In this document: one piece after another, positions 1-11,194 of the stretch
Numbering within the stretch: position 1 is the stretch's first letter
Layout: each line of letters opens with the position of its first letter
Assembly: GCA_004194705.1 (NCBI GenBank)
Contig: SADC01000435.1
Location: 62,001 to 126,000 of the forward strand
From: Ditylenchus dipsaci
Lineage: Eukaryota; Nematoda; Chromadorea; Rhabditida; Anguinidae
Direction of reading: 5' to 3'
Length of the DNA: 64,000 nt
The notes under the pieces: generated by a model
Told to the model about the DNA's origin: nothing
Databases searched by the model: none
What the model saw: the letters and a program-made list of their open reading frames with translations, nothing else
Made by a program: the position numbers and the translations under genes

Positions 1-22
1 ATCATTTTACCATATTTTTGAC

Positions 23-2122
23 GGCATAAATTGATTTGGTTTGCTAAAAACCTGAAATATGCCACGAAAAACATTATTTCTGCGGACGACACCCAACTGG
101 CATGATTCCAACTGGCATGACCCGACTGGCATGAGTCCCAACTGTCATGAATAAAAATTTAGAAACTGAAATGTATTTGTCTACACATAACCCAAGAAAA
201 TTTTATTAAGATCCAACATCAAAAATTGGTACGTGTCGAAATACTCTCGCCCAGAATACTCTCAAGCCAAAATGCCATCGCAACAAAATTCAGTTTATTT
301 TCAGTTTATGAAGTTCTGTCCAAGCACCGACCGGGTCGTGCACCCACTTCATTTAGTTGGCATTTTTTGAAGAGTCACCTTCAAAGGTATTTCAACCCTT
401 TTTAACGACACGCAAGTTTATAAAAATGCTGGATTTACGAGAAAACGAAAATGCTGTATTTTTTAGAGAAACGAAAATGCTGGATTTACGAGAAGCGAAT
501 AACATAACGAATAACATCATTCAAACATAAAACTTAGTGCTCATTGTTTTCTTGCATGGCAACGACTGCCAGTCGTTCCTCTTCTTCTGGATCCATTAGC
601 TCGAATTCTTCTTCCGCAAGCACATCCTCACCAGCAGCTGGATCATCTTCAGCGGGAACTGTACGATTGCTGTATCCCATAAGGTAACCAATATGAATTA
701 GAAAGGCTGCGAGTTGATCATCAAATCTTCCTCGTCGACTTGGTTGTCCAGTAGTACAGCAAATTCTTGTTGAGCCTCAGAAATCTTTTGCGACAATTCA
801 GCTGACTCCTTGCATTCTTTCCGTGGTTGTTGACGCCCATGGTGCACATCACTAGCATTTTCTTCTTTGGCACGTTGGAGCTGAACCCATTAATATATAA
901 ATATAAGGCAATTAAATGATACCTCTTTGTAGAGTACAATCCATTCTCTTAAAGGACACTTTGTTCTGAAGTGATGACGAAGCTTTCGTTCGCTGCCTTT
1001 CGATCCCATAAAGAGAGAAGAATGCTCCCAGAGTTATCCAAGTGTTCCTAAGAAATATCAATAACATCAAAAAAGTCCAAAAAGCAACCCACAGAAATTA
1101 TTCGACGAGTTCATTGAGTTTGGTCACAGTCTCTACAAGCAGGCTGAAATTGTCTTGAATTCGTTGGCGGATGAGAATGAGAGAGTGCGGCCAAACTTCG
1201 GGAGGAGACAACTGCAGAGCACCAAGCATTCGAACCACATCTTGAACCTGTCGATATTCCCGATACCCAACCGCCAGCCCTTTTTCCTGCACCTAAACAG
1301 ACTTTTATTGGAAGAAAAGAAATAAGAGACGAACCTGTTTGTTGAGATTTTGCTTGACATGAAAGGAACACATTTTGATTTCAACCCAAGGAAGCGTTTC
1401 TTGAAAATCATGTTCAGAGAATTTATGATCAAATAGCTGTTTTCAACTTAGGTCCATCTAAAGCTTGCGTGACTGAAAAAACGTTAATAATTGTTGGATA
1501 AACAACAGGCTTACTTTTATTCCACATCTTTTTAAATGTTCTCTTCTCTTTCTGCTTGAGGAAGGCTGCGACCAGAGGTACCGAGTGGATCTTCTTGACG
1601 TAGCCAAACACGCGGCAGACTTCATATGATCCCACTGGCTTGAACTTGTAACTGATACGCTGATTGTAAGTGAAAATAAGAGATGACATCTGAAAAGAAA
1701 AACAATCAGACGACGGATTGAGCAAAAAAAAGCAGCACATGGAAAACAATTTCAAAATTGAAAAACACGACTGGTGAGCGAAAACAAAGATTCACAGAAA
1801 AAATCGTTTCAAGATGATATTTTTCTAATTTGTATTTCTCATATTTTTATTCATGCCAGTCAGGTCATGCCAGTTGGCACTCATGCCAGTCGACTTATGC
1901 CAGTTGGGAGTTTACCATTTCTGCCACGAAAAACGCGTCGAAAAGACTGAAATATGCCACGAAGAATCTGAAATATACCACGAAAAAGCTGAAATGTGCC
2001 ACGAAAAAAATATTTCTTTCGTGACACATTTCAGCTTTTTCGTGGCATCCCGTTTTTCGTGGCAAAAATAATGTTTTTCGTGGCATATTTCAGGTTTTTA
2101 GCAAACCAAATCAGTTATAGCC
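23..2122 (-). mobile_element. Mutator-like (MULE) DNA transposon, 2.1 kb
   Basis: The ends are inverted copies: GGCATAAATTGATTTGG at the left and the complement of GGCTATAACTGATTTGG at the right. After them, gcaaacc/aacctgaaatatgccacg blocks are mirrored over about 100 bp. Immediately outside lie 9-bp repeats, atttttgac (14-22) and atttttgat (2123-2131), matching at 8 of 9 positions. A 9-bp target duplication is typical of MULEs, and the interior encodes MULE transposase sequence on the minus strand. Both arms carry repeated short words: tgccacgaaaaa-type and ggcatga/actggcatgagt-type at 60-160 and 1850-2100. The transposase lacks its N-terminal part, so this is probably an internally deleted copy. 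Confidence 0.75.
534..1689 (-). pseudogene. MULE transposase, 5'-truncated, spliced and frameshifted
   Basis: The first visible exon (upper end about 1689, after a ttttcag acceptor) has SVPLVAAFLKQKEKRTFKKM, matching the region where MULE transposases read PLVYAL..K....TY. A 42-nt GT-AG intron follows. The next exon reads LFDHKFSEHDFQETLPWVEI, then CSFHVKQNLNKQ, and after another short intron VQEKGLAVGYREYRQVQDVV and RMLGALQLSPPEVW. This is the classic MULE order: acidic 'DFE' segment, C.FH..QN, then the LxxLPPEDV-like helix. The C-terminal exon is acid-rich and ends in VAMQENNEH-stop. Single-base shifts occur near 1437 and 724. No N-terminal zinc finger is visible. The family call rests on motif order. 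Confidence 0.7.
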
Positions 2123-2224
2123 ATTTTTGATCTAAGATATTTTTTTTGTCAAACAAATTTTGCTTATCGGTTCTCCGGCAAGTTACCACTAAAATCGTAG
2201 CTCATTTCTTCAGCCAAAAATAGG

Positions 2225-2815
2225 CTGCATAGGGACGTTTGTACCCCTTTTGAACTTTTTTGTCGTTCTGCCCTATGTTCTATTTTAGCCACTTAAGCCT
2301 TATTTTTAAGTCCCTTTGTAGTCCTTAAGACATTTTTTTAGTCCCGGCTAACATGTGTTGGCCAACCCTGAGCCTAAAGCCTAAGCCTAAGTTAAAAAAG
2401 GTTAAAAAAAGGCCTGACAAGGAAACATCAACAGTGGGTAACGCCCTTATAGCTAAACCTGATATACCAAATTGTAGAATTTTTCATGCTGAATCTTTTG
2501 ATATATGCAGTTTTTGCGAACCTGGACAAAAATTTCTGGAAAATCTTCAAAATTTCAAAAAACTACAACATCGAAGATATTTAAAAGCCATTTTCTCTAA
2601 ACTAGGCCACTTTTCGGTTTCTTCTAAATTTTTAAAATGCTCAGTTCTGGTCTCATGTGAAAGAAGAGACAATTTTGAGTAAGTTTAGAATTACAGATTC
2701 ATGACTTTGAAGTTGTATCTCAAGATATGGCTAATTGAAAGTTCAACCTATGTCAAATGTCTGAAATATTGTAATTTTTTATATTTTTGTGGATACATTT
2801 CTAGCAGTGTTTCCA
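2225..2815 (+). repeat. Dispersed repeat, copy 1 (inverted partner at 17.3-17.9 kb)
   Basis: This ~590-bp stretch recurs almost completely in inverse orientation at about 17300-17880. Landmarks are ggccaaccctgagcctaaag, gggtaacgcccttatagct, aatcttttgatatatgcag and gtcaaatgtctgaaatattg. Similarity stops on this side at about 2815, where the copies diverge. No coding signal fits it. Confidence 0.8.
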
Positions 2816-3560
2816 TGTTTTACCCCTTTTTGGACAAGTCTCCTACCTCAGCTTTTTCTTTTACAGCTTTTTTAAAAAGGCTGCAGGAAAAAAACTGCAT
2901 GACGCTTTTTGAAAAGGCTGTGAAAAATAAAAAAAGATTGACCGCCTTTTGAAAAGGCTGTAAAAATTTTAAACAGTCTTACAGCCTTTTTAAAAGGCGG
3001 TAAGTCTGTTTTAAATGGTTGTTACACTTTTCGACCCTGAAATGGCACTTTTTCCTGCCGGAAATCAAAAAAAAGCTTTTACTCTCAAGGGTTTCCTTAC
3101 CATTTTCCAAATTTTTCGACCAACGTGTAGCCAGAATCTCAGCTTTCTAACAAGCTATAACTGACTGAATGAAGTTTCAAAAAGTTAGAGAGACCGGTTT
3201 TTGAATAAACTACATTTTGAAAAAATTTGCTTCATTAAAAGACTTTTTTCTCCAACTTTTTGAAACTTCATTCAGTCAGTTAATAGCTTGTTAGAAAGCT
3301 GAGATTCTGGGCTACACGTTGGTCGAAAAAATTGTAAAAATGATAAGGAAACCCTGAGAATAAAGCTTTTTTAAAATTTCCGGCAGAAAAAGCGCCATTT
3401 CATGGTCGAAAAGTATTTCAACCGTTTTAAATTTTTACAGCCTTTTCAAAAGGCGGTACTTAGCTTTTTTAATGTCCCAGTCTTTTCGATAAGCGTTCTG
3501 AATTTTTCGGTTTCCTACCGCCTTTTCAAAAATTCTTCAGTTACTAATTTACTGATTTTT
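2816..3560. repeat. Hairpin element with AAAAGGCTGTA/AAAAGGCGGTA words
   Basis: The outer parts (2860-3010 and 3425-3545) carry many copies of an 'aaaaaggctg' or 'aaaaggcggta' word in both orientations. The inner part is a long hairpin: 3080-3215 (gtgtagccagaatctcagct, gactgaatgaagtttcaaaa) is mirrored at 3255-3405. The same word array recurs at 16290-16520. This looks like a non-autonomous inverted-repeat element; the superfamily is not determinable. Confidence 0.65.
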
Positions 3561-3769
3561 CAAGCACTATTTTCTTTTGCTTGACCAAGTTCCCTGCGAA
3601 TTTAAGTCGTGTATGAAAATGAATGACCGCAAGAGAGGCTAAAAATAAGTATAGGTGTTCCCCAAAACTTTAGGGCAGGAATAGCTGGTATTTTCTCAGA
3701 ATTTCTTCTGAATGCTTATTGTGGTTGACTCGCAATAAATAGTTCATGTACTTTAGTAGTGCGGGTAGA

Positions 3770-4200
3770 TTAATCGTTCGAGTGCATTAATGGTTAGGGT
3801 AGATCATCCACCCTACCTGTTAACCCGTCTACTCTACCTTGCCCACCCTCGCCTACCGTCGCCTATCCTTCGCTATCCTTGCACCCATCCTCGCCTAGTC
3901 TAGCCTACCCTGCCTATTCTCGCCTACCTCGCTTACCCTCGCCTATTTCGCCTACTATAACGTACACCTGATCTGGTCCCCAGGGTGTACGTTATATCGA
4001 AGTTTGACCGTAGAGATTCTACCCGGACACTTAGCTATCCTATCTGGCTACTTACCCACCCTAACTGGCCATTTACCTACTCCACCTGGCCACCTACGTA
4101 CCCTACTTGGACAAATACCTATCTGACCACCAATTTCGCTACCTGACCACCTACCTACTCTACCCTACCACTTAACTGATGGTCTGGCTATTTGGGCGTA
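3770..4200. repeat. Degenerate CCTACC(C)TCG / ACCTACC tandem array
   Basis: The first half repeats words such as cctaccctcg and cctatcctcg. The second half (4020-4180) repeats acctaccctacctgg-like units with strong strand asymmetry (pyrimidine-rich + strand). A short palindrome, cgtacacc...gggtgtacgttatatcga, sits at 3960-4005 and resembles the core of the pogo-like MITEs elsewhere in the window. No ORF is supported. Confidence 0.6.
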
Positions 4201-4584
4201 ACTACGTAGTTTGCTGCGCCTCTGCATCTGGGCCTATTTCACTAATTGAAGATTGGGAAAGTTTCCATGGAAAATTGGAAAATGGAAAGTGGAAAATGGA
4301 AAGTGATAATTTTCTGTTTCACTAAACGAAAATTGGAAATGGAAAGTGGAAACTTTCCAGTTTTGTTTTCACTTAATGATAAATCGTTGACACGTCTAAT
4401 AGACTCCTGAATTTTCGGGTGGTCCACTTGTATATCCCCCACCCTAACCCCAATTCCTGGGTAGCTACCTCCTTGTCAGGTGGGCGTCCACCTGGGTGAC
4501 CTAAAAATGGAAGTAAAAAAATTAAGTTTACACTTAGTGGGACTAGAACCAGTAACTTCAGTGACGGCGACCCTCCCCAGCAAC

Positions 4585-6672
4585 CGTTGTGCGCAAAACA
4601 GATAAAATTATCTGAACCGATAAATTTATCTGTCAGATAAAAATCAAAACTTTTTTGTCTCACAGATAAAATTTATCTGTCAGATAAATTTTATCTGTCA
4701 GATAAAATTTTATCTGACAGATAAAATTTTACCTATCAGATAAAATTGAATTCCCGCAATTTTTTTTTTTGCTATTTTTTCTGCCCAAGTATTCTTGATA
4801 CCTCCTCTAGCTCAACCCAAGGGTTCTGAATTAGATTTCAGGGTGTCTTTAGCTAGATGGCAGTGATTGGTATAGTAATTTTCACCTTGTGCATATTTTC
4901 GTTACTGATTTCATTGTTTTTTTGCTTGATTCGCACTGCTGTCTCGGTGGTCACGGTGATCTCATATATAAACTTTCTAGGACTTATTTTCTTGTTTCCA
5001 GGTAAGCATCACGGACTCGTTCACGAAACAAGCCAGGATGTGGTAATTGGTTAGCTTTAGGTCTTCATATCTTTCTTGATTTTCAGGTGTGCCGGTTACG
5101 TAAGTTATACATTTCGTACATTTCGCATTATAACAACACACACAGTTTTGACATACGAACCACATACATAGAGACAGATCACAATTTTTTCATCTATCTG
5201 GCAATTATTGCATTAGTCAAGCTGTGTGTAATCAAAATGCCACTCTCTATGTGCCTTCGTGTTCCACCCTCAAGACAGTATGCTAGGCCATAGTAACATA
5301 ACTGTCGGAGCACGTCAACTTATCTACAAGAGGCTGCCTAGCGAGAGTGGTTATAAGCCGCATACTAATTACCATGATCATCTACGGAATTTAATATCAC
5401 TAATTTTCAGGTACAACTCACTGAGGATTGGGGGCATTCAGGTATCTTTTTCTCATCAAGGAAATTTTCATTCAATTTAGGTTCTGAAGAATCAACGAAT
5501 TGATCTCAATGACATAATACTGGCTCTGAACCGAATTTTTAGAAATAAAACAGGTTAAAATTAGATATTTCTTTGTTGTCTTAATCGACTATCTTGGGTT
5601 TTGGTGTCCCACAAGTGATTATTCTAGTGAATACTACCTGACTATCACATATTATTATTTCTGAATAATTACAGTCACAGATAAATTCAGACGTAAGAGC
5701 AAACGGTTCAGAGCCAGTATTATGTCATTGAGATCAAATTCGTTGATTCTTCAGAACCTAAATTGAATGAAAATTTCCTTGATGAGAAAAAGATACCTGA
5801 ATTCCCCCAATCCTCAGTGAGTTGTACCTGAAAATTAGTGATATTAAATTCCGTAGATGATCATGGTAATTAGTATGCGGCTTATAACCACTCTCGCTAG
5901 GCAGCCTCTTGTAGATAAGTTGACGTGCTCCGACAGTTATGTTACTATGCCTAGCCATACTGTCTTGAGGGTGGAACACGAAGGCACATAGAGAGTGGCA
6001 TTTTGATTACACACAGCTTGACTAATGCAATAATTGCCAGATAGATGAAAAAATTGTGATCTGTCTCTATGTATGTGGTTCGTATGTCAAAACTGTGTGT
6101 GTTGTTATAATGCGAAATGTACGAAATGTATAACTTACGTAACCGGCACACCTGAAAATCAAGAAAGATATGAAGACCTAAAGCTAACCAATTACCACAT
6201 CCTGGCTTGTTTCGTGAACGAGTCCGTGATGCTTACCTGGAAAACAAGAAAATAAGTCCTAGAAAGTTTATATATGAGATCACCGTGACCACCGAGACAG
6301 CAGTGCGAATCAAGCAAAAAAACAATGAAATCAGTAACGAAAATATGCCACAAGGTGAAAATTACTATACCAATCACTGCCATCTAGCTAAAGACACCCT
6401 GAAAATCTAATTCAGAACCCTTGGGTTGAGCTAGAGGAGTATCAAGAATACTTGGGGCAGAAAAATAGCAAAAAAATAAATTGCGGAATTCAATTTTATC
6501 TGATAGGTAAAATTTTATCTGTCAGATAAAATTTTATCTGTCAGATAAATTTTATCTGACAGATAAAAATTTATCTGACAGATAAATTTTATCTGTGAGA
6601 CAAAAAAGTTTTGATTTTATCTGACAGATAAATTTATCGGTTCAGATAATTTTATCTGTTTTGCGCACAACG
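4585..6672. mobile_element. 2.09-kb foldback element with ~950-bp inverted arms
   Basis: Arms 4585-5533 and 5704-6672 are near-identical inverted copies around a ~170-bp spacer. Termini are CGTTGTGCGCAAAACAG and its exact complement. The flanks are an exact 8-bp duplication, CCAGCAAC (4577-4584 and 6673-6680). Each arm starts with 8-10 copies of a tctgtcagataaaatttta word. The inner arms contain exon-like islands bounded by good splice signals. An 8-bp duplication suggests hAT-type mobilisation, but no transposase is visible, so the superfamily is open. Confidence 0.8.
4984..5553 (+). pseudogene. Exon-like islands inside the foldback arm (unknown gene)
   Basis: Several short segments are bracketed by polypyrimidine-AG and GT: 5002-5042 (coding VSITDSFTKQARMW), 5087-5099 (13 nt), 5411-5441 (ends in RIGGIQ) and 5481-5553 (VLKNQRIDLNDIILALNRIF). 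The last two join in frame. An open stretch upstream (about 5259-5400) reads QLIYKRLPSESGYKP. The right arm carries the same islands on the minus strand. I do not recognise the protein. It may be a captured host gene fragment or the element's own decayed gene. Confidence 0.35.
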
Positions 6673-6754
6673 CCAGCAACCCCTCCCCAATTTAGACCAG
6701 GTGGTCGACCACTTGGATCAAAATTTTTTTTTACGTTTTCGGGTTCCAATCAGT

Positions 6755-7015
6755 GATTGCAAATGACAAGAAAGTTGTCATATGATAATTATCAGATGAT
6801 AAAATTATCATTTCAAAAAATTGTCATATGACAATTGTCATATGATAATTTTAAAAAAAATGTCATATGACAATTGTCATTATGACAACATTGTCATATG
6901 ACAATTGTCATTTGACAATTCAGAAAAAATGTCATATGACAATTGTCATTATGAGAAATTGTCATTTTGTCATATGATAATTTTTATTTGTCATTTTCTC
7001 ACATGAGAATTTTTT
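6755..7015. repeat. hAT left subterminal repeat array (TGTCATATGACA words)
   Basis: About a dozen copies of gtcatatgacaatt and close variants occur in both orientations over 260 bp. A matching array lies at 9835-10115. In hAT elements such subterminal motifs are transposase binding sites; that role is inferred here. Confidence 0.75.
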
Positions 7016-7334
7016 TCATAGAGACTCATCCGCTAGAGAAGTTAATTTTTTCGGAGACTTTCAATAAATTAATTGGCTAGAGAATAGATTGGCGAGCAAC
7101 CTATGTTTGCCTCAAACATTGAGACTCCTGATGTGGAACTCTTTGGCAAGTGGTCTTTTAATAACGTTCAAGTTCAGAAAACCTTGGAGCCAATTTTTTG
7201 ATTACATGATTAATTGATTACAAAAAAATTAAAGACACTTTGTAGCCGTTTTGGAGCCAGAGCTAGATAGACAACTACTGATAAAGACTCACAAAATTCT
7301 CTGTGATTTTATTCCCATAAATTCAAAGAACAAC

Positions 7335-9757
7335 CTATTGCATAACATTCGAATTACAATATACAACTAACTGAGCATTGAGTAACTGAAATTTGGTTTT
7401 ATTTCTATACCCTTTCGTTGCAATTCCAGCCTGAGAAAAGATTCGCTCGATAGGTGCACTGGTTGCCGGAACGCTTAGCACTTCTAATGCCAAGATGGCT
7501 AAAGTATTCCAATCCTGAAGCCTTTTTTAATATCACAATCAACAGAGAAAATAAAAGTACCGAGTTGATGAAAGATGTCCAATACCTTATCGCATCAATT
7601 TGTTTCCACCGTTGCCAGCATCTTGCACTGCATGTAAAGCATTAAGAATCCAAGACTTCGACCTAATTCCCCTTGATTGCGAGTTCTTTTGTTGCTTTGA
7701 ACGTCATTCTTGATGCGCGATATGAATGTATCCAGAGTAGTGTCCGCATTCATAGCAGGAGCAAGTGTTTCAAGTCTTCTCTCGGCTGGCAACTGAAAAC
7801 AAAAAACAAATATTAACAGCAATGAACAATAAAAACATCACCATCTGTCTAATCCATTCGGCTGACCATGACAGTTCATCGTCACTCATACAGCAAGAAG
7901 TGTTGGGATCCAAGGCGCATGAAACGAAGAAAATTGGATCAAAATTCACTCTATCCCTGTTCAGAATATTTGCAAGCGCTCTTTGAGGCTGGCACGTAAT
8001 GTATCAACCAAGGACCAGACTTCCATGCATTCAGCTCCCTAAAACGATTAAGTAGGTTTATGAAAAGAGAAGATCCAAGAAATGCAATACCTGATAACCA
8101 TCTAGAGAAATTAAAAGTGCTTTTGTGTACTCTAAGCAATGAGAGATTGTTACAGACTTTTTCTCCTTGTATTCTTTTTAGCACTTCAATAAAAGGACTA
8201 CACAATTTGCAATCAACGAAAGGAACTGAAAAAATACGCTATAAAATAGCCCGAGGAACGCCTATCTACCTCGAGCTCATTTTGATCCGGAATTAGCCAA
8301 TTCTTTCTTTTAGCCATATTTAGGACGACTTCTTGCAATTCCAAGAAACATTTTATCACCATGATAATTGACCCCCATCGTGTGGCAGACGGAGACTTTA
8401 AACTCTTTTCATTTCCAAATGAAAGCTCCTGTAAAAAAAAATTTCCAAGTATCGACACATTAACACAGTAATGAATACGTCCAAAAGAAGGTGCGAGTGT
8501 TTTATGCGTCTTATGATAGCTGACATCTTCTTGAACGCTGAGCTGTCGACAACTTCTCTCTTGAATGTTTTCAAAATGACAAGCTGCAAGGAGTGTGCGT
8601 AACAACTGACTCGCTGAGGTGCGTCATCTCTAAAATAACTTGGCTTGAAGAATAGCGCAAACCTGGTCAACACTTACATCCAAATTTCTTGATTTGGAAT
8701 GGAAAGGTCTCCAAAATCATCATCATCACTGTCTTCGTATTCTTCATTGAAGTAATTCTTCGTCACTCAAAATAGAATCTTGGCATTAATATAAGCAAAA
8801 ATCGAATGCGTACAATTCAAAACTTCAGTCAAAGCAGCGAGCATATTGAGCCGTTGTCTGTAAAATCTTGAAGACATCACCCAAGCCGATTTCATATTCT
8901 TCCAAGACGGATTGCAACTGAGCCTTGACATACACAGCAACATGAGACCACTGAGCTGCTTGAGACCCAAAAAAGAGCTTTTTAGAGCACCATTACGAAC
9001 ATAGTGAATAGTCACGCCTAAAATTTTTCTAACTACATACATTTCTCGAAAACGCAAATAATACCCAAATAGGCTGTTTTCAATGATGCATCAGTCCAAA
9101 TATCAGCGGTAATTGATGGTTTTGCAATAAGTTCTCTGAATATTTCCTTTACTTGGCTCTTTGTGACAGCGAGTCTTTGAAGTAGACGATTCTTCAAAGT
9201 GCGAAGCTCTTCGGAAGCTTAATATGGTAAATGAAATTAGAAAATAGATGAAATGCTGGAACATACCTTGAAGTCCTTGCTTATAAGGCTGATGAAATTT
9301 TGCATGGCCGGATGCAGAAACGTGTTGATTGACAGTGAAGGATAGACAAGACATCAGAAAAAGCTTTCTCAAATTTCTCTCCCCTTAAAACAAATATGAA
9401 ATCCAAAACAAGATCTCGAAAGATTGTAGCATACTTGTTCAAGAGACTTCTTTTTGGAGGTTTTTCAATGCCCATAGAGACAGACTCAGCATTATCATGC
9501 TTTTCTTTGCTACGATCCCAGTGATACTTTAGATTAGTTGCTGTTGGCGTCGTAGCAGTTCTTGTACTCCTAAACTGTATTTGGTGAGTGTAAATGAATA
9601 AAAGCACTACCTGAGGACATTTGGTGCAGCGATAATATGTAGACCCATCCCTGTCGATTCTTTCGAACTTGTCCCAAATGGCATGCAGTCTCTTTTTCAA
9701 TGGAGGCGTTGCTCGGCCTTCCCCACTCGATAGAACTTGAGCATCTTCTTGCGACAT
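7335..9757 (-). CDS. hAT-family transposase with BED zinc finger
   Basis: The start at 9757 gives MSQEDAQVLSSGEG. A BED finger follows: AIWDKFERIDRDGSTYYRC, TKC, then after a 37-nt intron TPTATNLKYHWD (C..C...H). Central hAT blocks include RVSCYAHSLQLVILKTFKRE and, across a ~43-nt intron, SPSATRWGSIIMVI. Later exons read PFIEVLKRIQGEKVCNN and SCALDPNTSCCMSDDELSWS. The C-terminus has the dimerisation signature LSVPATSAPIERIFSQAG, ending at a TAG (7335-7337). It would catalyse cut-and-paste movement of this element in the nucleus. One apparent base loss near 7965 breaks the frame (LKERLQIF to NRDRVNFDP); I did not resolve every junction between 8700 and 9300. It is probably full-length or nearly so. 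Confidence 0.85.
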
Positions 9758-9834
9758 TAATAAGCTGAAATAGAAAGTTTTACAAACCTGACACTGACAG
9801 AATAAATACAGAAAAGTTTCATACTAGTAATTGA

Positions 9835-10115
9835 CAGAAAAATATCATCTGACAAAGCAAAAATTTCACAAATTGGGATCTGACAATTTCCAGGTCATGT
9901 TGACAAATTGTCATGATGACAATTTTTCAGAATGACAATTATCATCTGACAATTTTTAAAAAATTGTCAGATGATAAATTGTCATATGACAATTTGGAAA
10001 AAATTGTCAGATGCTTATTGTCATTCTGAAAAATTGTCATATGACAATTGTCATTATGATAAATTGTCATTTTGTCATCTGACAAAATGACAAAATGATA
10101 ATTATCATTGTCATT
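9835..10115. repeat. hAT right subterminal repeat array
   Basis: Repeated aaaattgtcatatgacaatt and attgtcagatgataa variants mirror the left subterminal array and end at the right terminal inverted repeat. Confidence 0.75.
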
Positions 10116-10577
10116 TTGCAATCACTGGTTCCAATACAATTTTTCTGCACTGATTCGAGCATGCTGAATATGTTTGACAGTGGTAAAATCACGTTTTATC
10201 GAGAAATTTTTGAGTTATCGCTAACGATTAATTTTGATAAATCAATCGTTAGCGATAACTCAAAAATTCTCGATAAAACGTGATTTTACCACTGTCAAAC
10301 CATATTCAGCATGCTCGAATTAGTGCAGAAAAATTGTTTTGGAACCCGAAAACGTAAAAAAAATTTTTGATCCAAGTGGTCGACCACTTGGTTTTCCGGT
10401 GGTCCACTTGGATATCCATGTAAATCGCCACTCCAAATTTTTGAGGTTACAGGCTCGAATCCTGGTGGTAACAGACATTATTGTTTCTTTAATAACAATT
10501 ATAAACTATTCTGTAAAAGACCAGTAATCCTCAAAGTGGTAGGGTAACCACCTGGTACCTCCTCTAGACCATTAAAA

Positions 10578-10872
10578 CCAAGTGTCGTCCACTTGGATCA
10601 AAATTTTTTCACGTTTTGGGTTCCAAAACCTGTTTTCTGGACTGATTCGGGCACGCTGAAGATGTTGATAGAGGTAAAATGCCGTTTTCTCGAGTATTTT
10701 TCGAGTTTCAGGCAATAATTGATTTTAGCGAAATTAATTATTGCCCAAAACTCAAAAAATACTTTACAAAACGGCATTTCACCACTATCAAACCCTCATC
10801 AGCATGTCCGAATTAGTCCAGAAAACAGGTTTTGGAGCATGAAAAACGTAAAAAGAATTCCACCTGGATATC
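10578..10872. mobile_element. Palindromic MITE, CCACTTGGATC family copy 2
   Basis: It starts ccaagtgtcgtccacttgg and continues atcaaaattttttcacgttttgggttcc. The two halves mirror each other around gattttagcgaaattaatta, including aaaatgccgttttc versus aaaacggcatttcac. The right end is degraded. Confidence 0.65.
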
Positions 10873-10884
10873 CACTTGAACCAC

Positions 10885-11190
10885 GGGTACCTACCCTAGG
10901 TTTTGGAGTTTGAATGTTGAAAACACAGTTTCGGTATTGTCAAACCATGTTCAGCGTAAAATTTGGCTAAGAAGCCATGTTTTACAATCCCATGTGAGAA
11001 ACTAATATTTTCGTGATTTGGAGGCAGATGCCCCCTCAGGATATGTACTTACCCCGATATGGGTGTGTAGTTAGTGAAATCGCCATTTTGGTATTGACAA
11101 ACCGTGTTCAGCACATGATTTTAGGTAAGATAGGATAGTTTTCTGACTTACTTGAAAAAATTTCCAATTTCGGAAAAATTGTAGACCGAA
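10885..11190. repeat. Degraded relative of the palindromic MITE; no gene seen
   Basis: Fragments such as ggtattgtcaaaccatgttcagc recur at 10905 and 11090 and resemble the caaaccatcttcagcat block of the CCACTTGGATC family. No coding potential is visible. Confidence 0.4.
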
Positions 11191-11194
11191 GCCT

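Larger units (their letters stand above)
6751..10127 (-). mobile_element. hAT transposon, 3.38 kb, with exact 8-bp target duplication
   Basis: The termini are CAGTGATTGCAAATGACA and the complement of CAGTGATTGCAAAATGACA. The 8-bp direct repeat GTTCCAAT flanks it exactly (6743-6750 and 10128-10135). Subterminal regions are packed with tgtcatatgacaat palindromic words. The interior encodes a BED-finger hAT transposase on the minus strand with N- and C-terminal hallmarks. TIRs, duplications, BED finger and dimerisation motif together make the identification firm. Small frameshifts leave open whether it is active. Confidence 0.92.
6697..10391. mobile_element. Palindromic MITE, CCACTTGGATC family copy 1, split by a hAT insertion
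   Basis: The ends are ccaggtggtcgaccacttgg and ccaagtggtcgaccacttgg, followed inward by atcaaaa...acgttttcgggttcc. The internal palindrome (10140-10330) centres on gataaatcaatcgttagcg and mirrors tttgacagtggtaaaatcac. It is interrupted at 6750/10128 by the hAT element. Removing that and one 8-bp duplication gives a ~310-bp MITE. Related copies lie at about 10578, 11450 and 57539. Confidence 0.75.

Noticed and set aside
1830..2086. Open frames in the MULE right arm rich in CHEK/ATKN repeats
   Set aside because: They translate the tgccacgaaaaa-type terminal word array, not a gene.
4440..4460. CCCACCCTAACCCC as a possible telomeric (TTAGGG) repeat
   Set aside because: Only one imperfect unit, inside a larger pyrimidine-rich stretch, with no tandem array.
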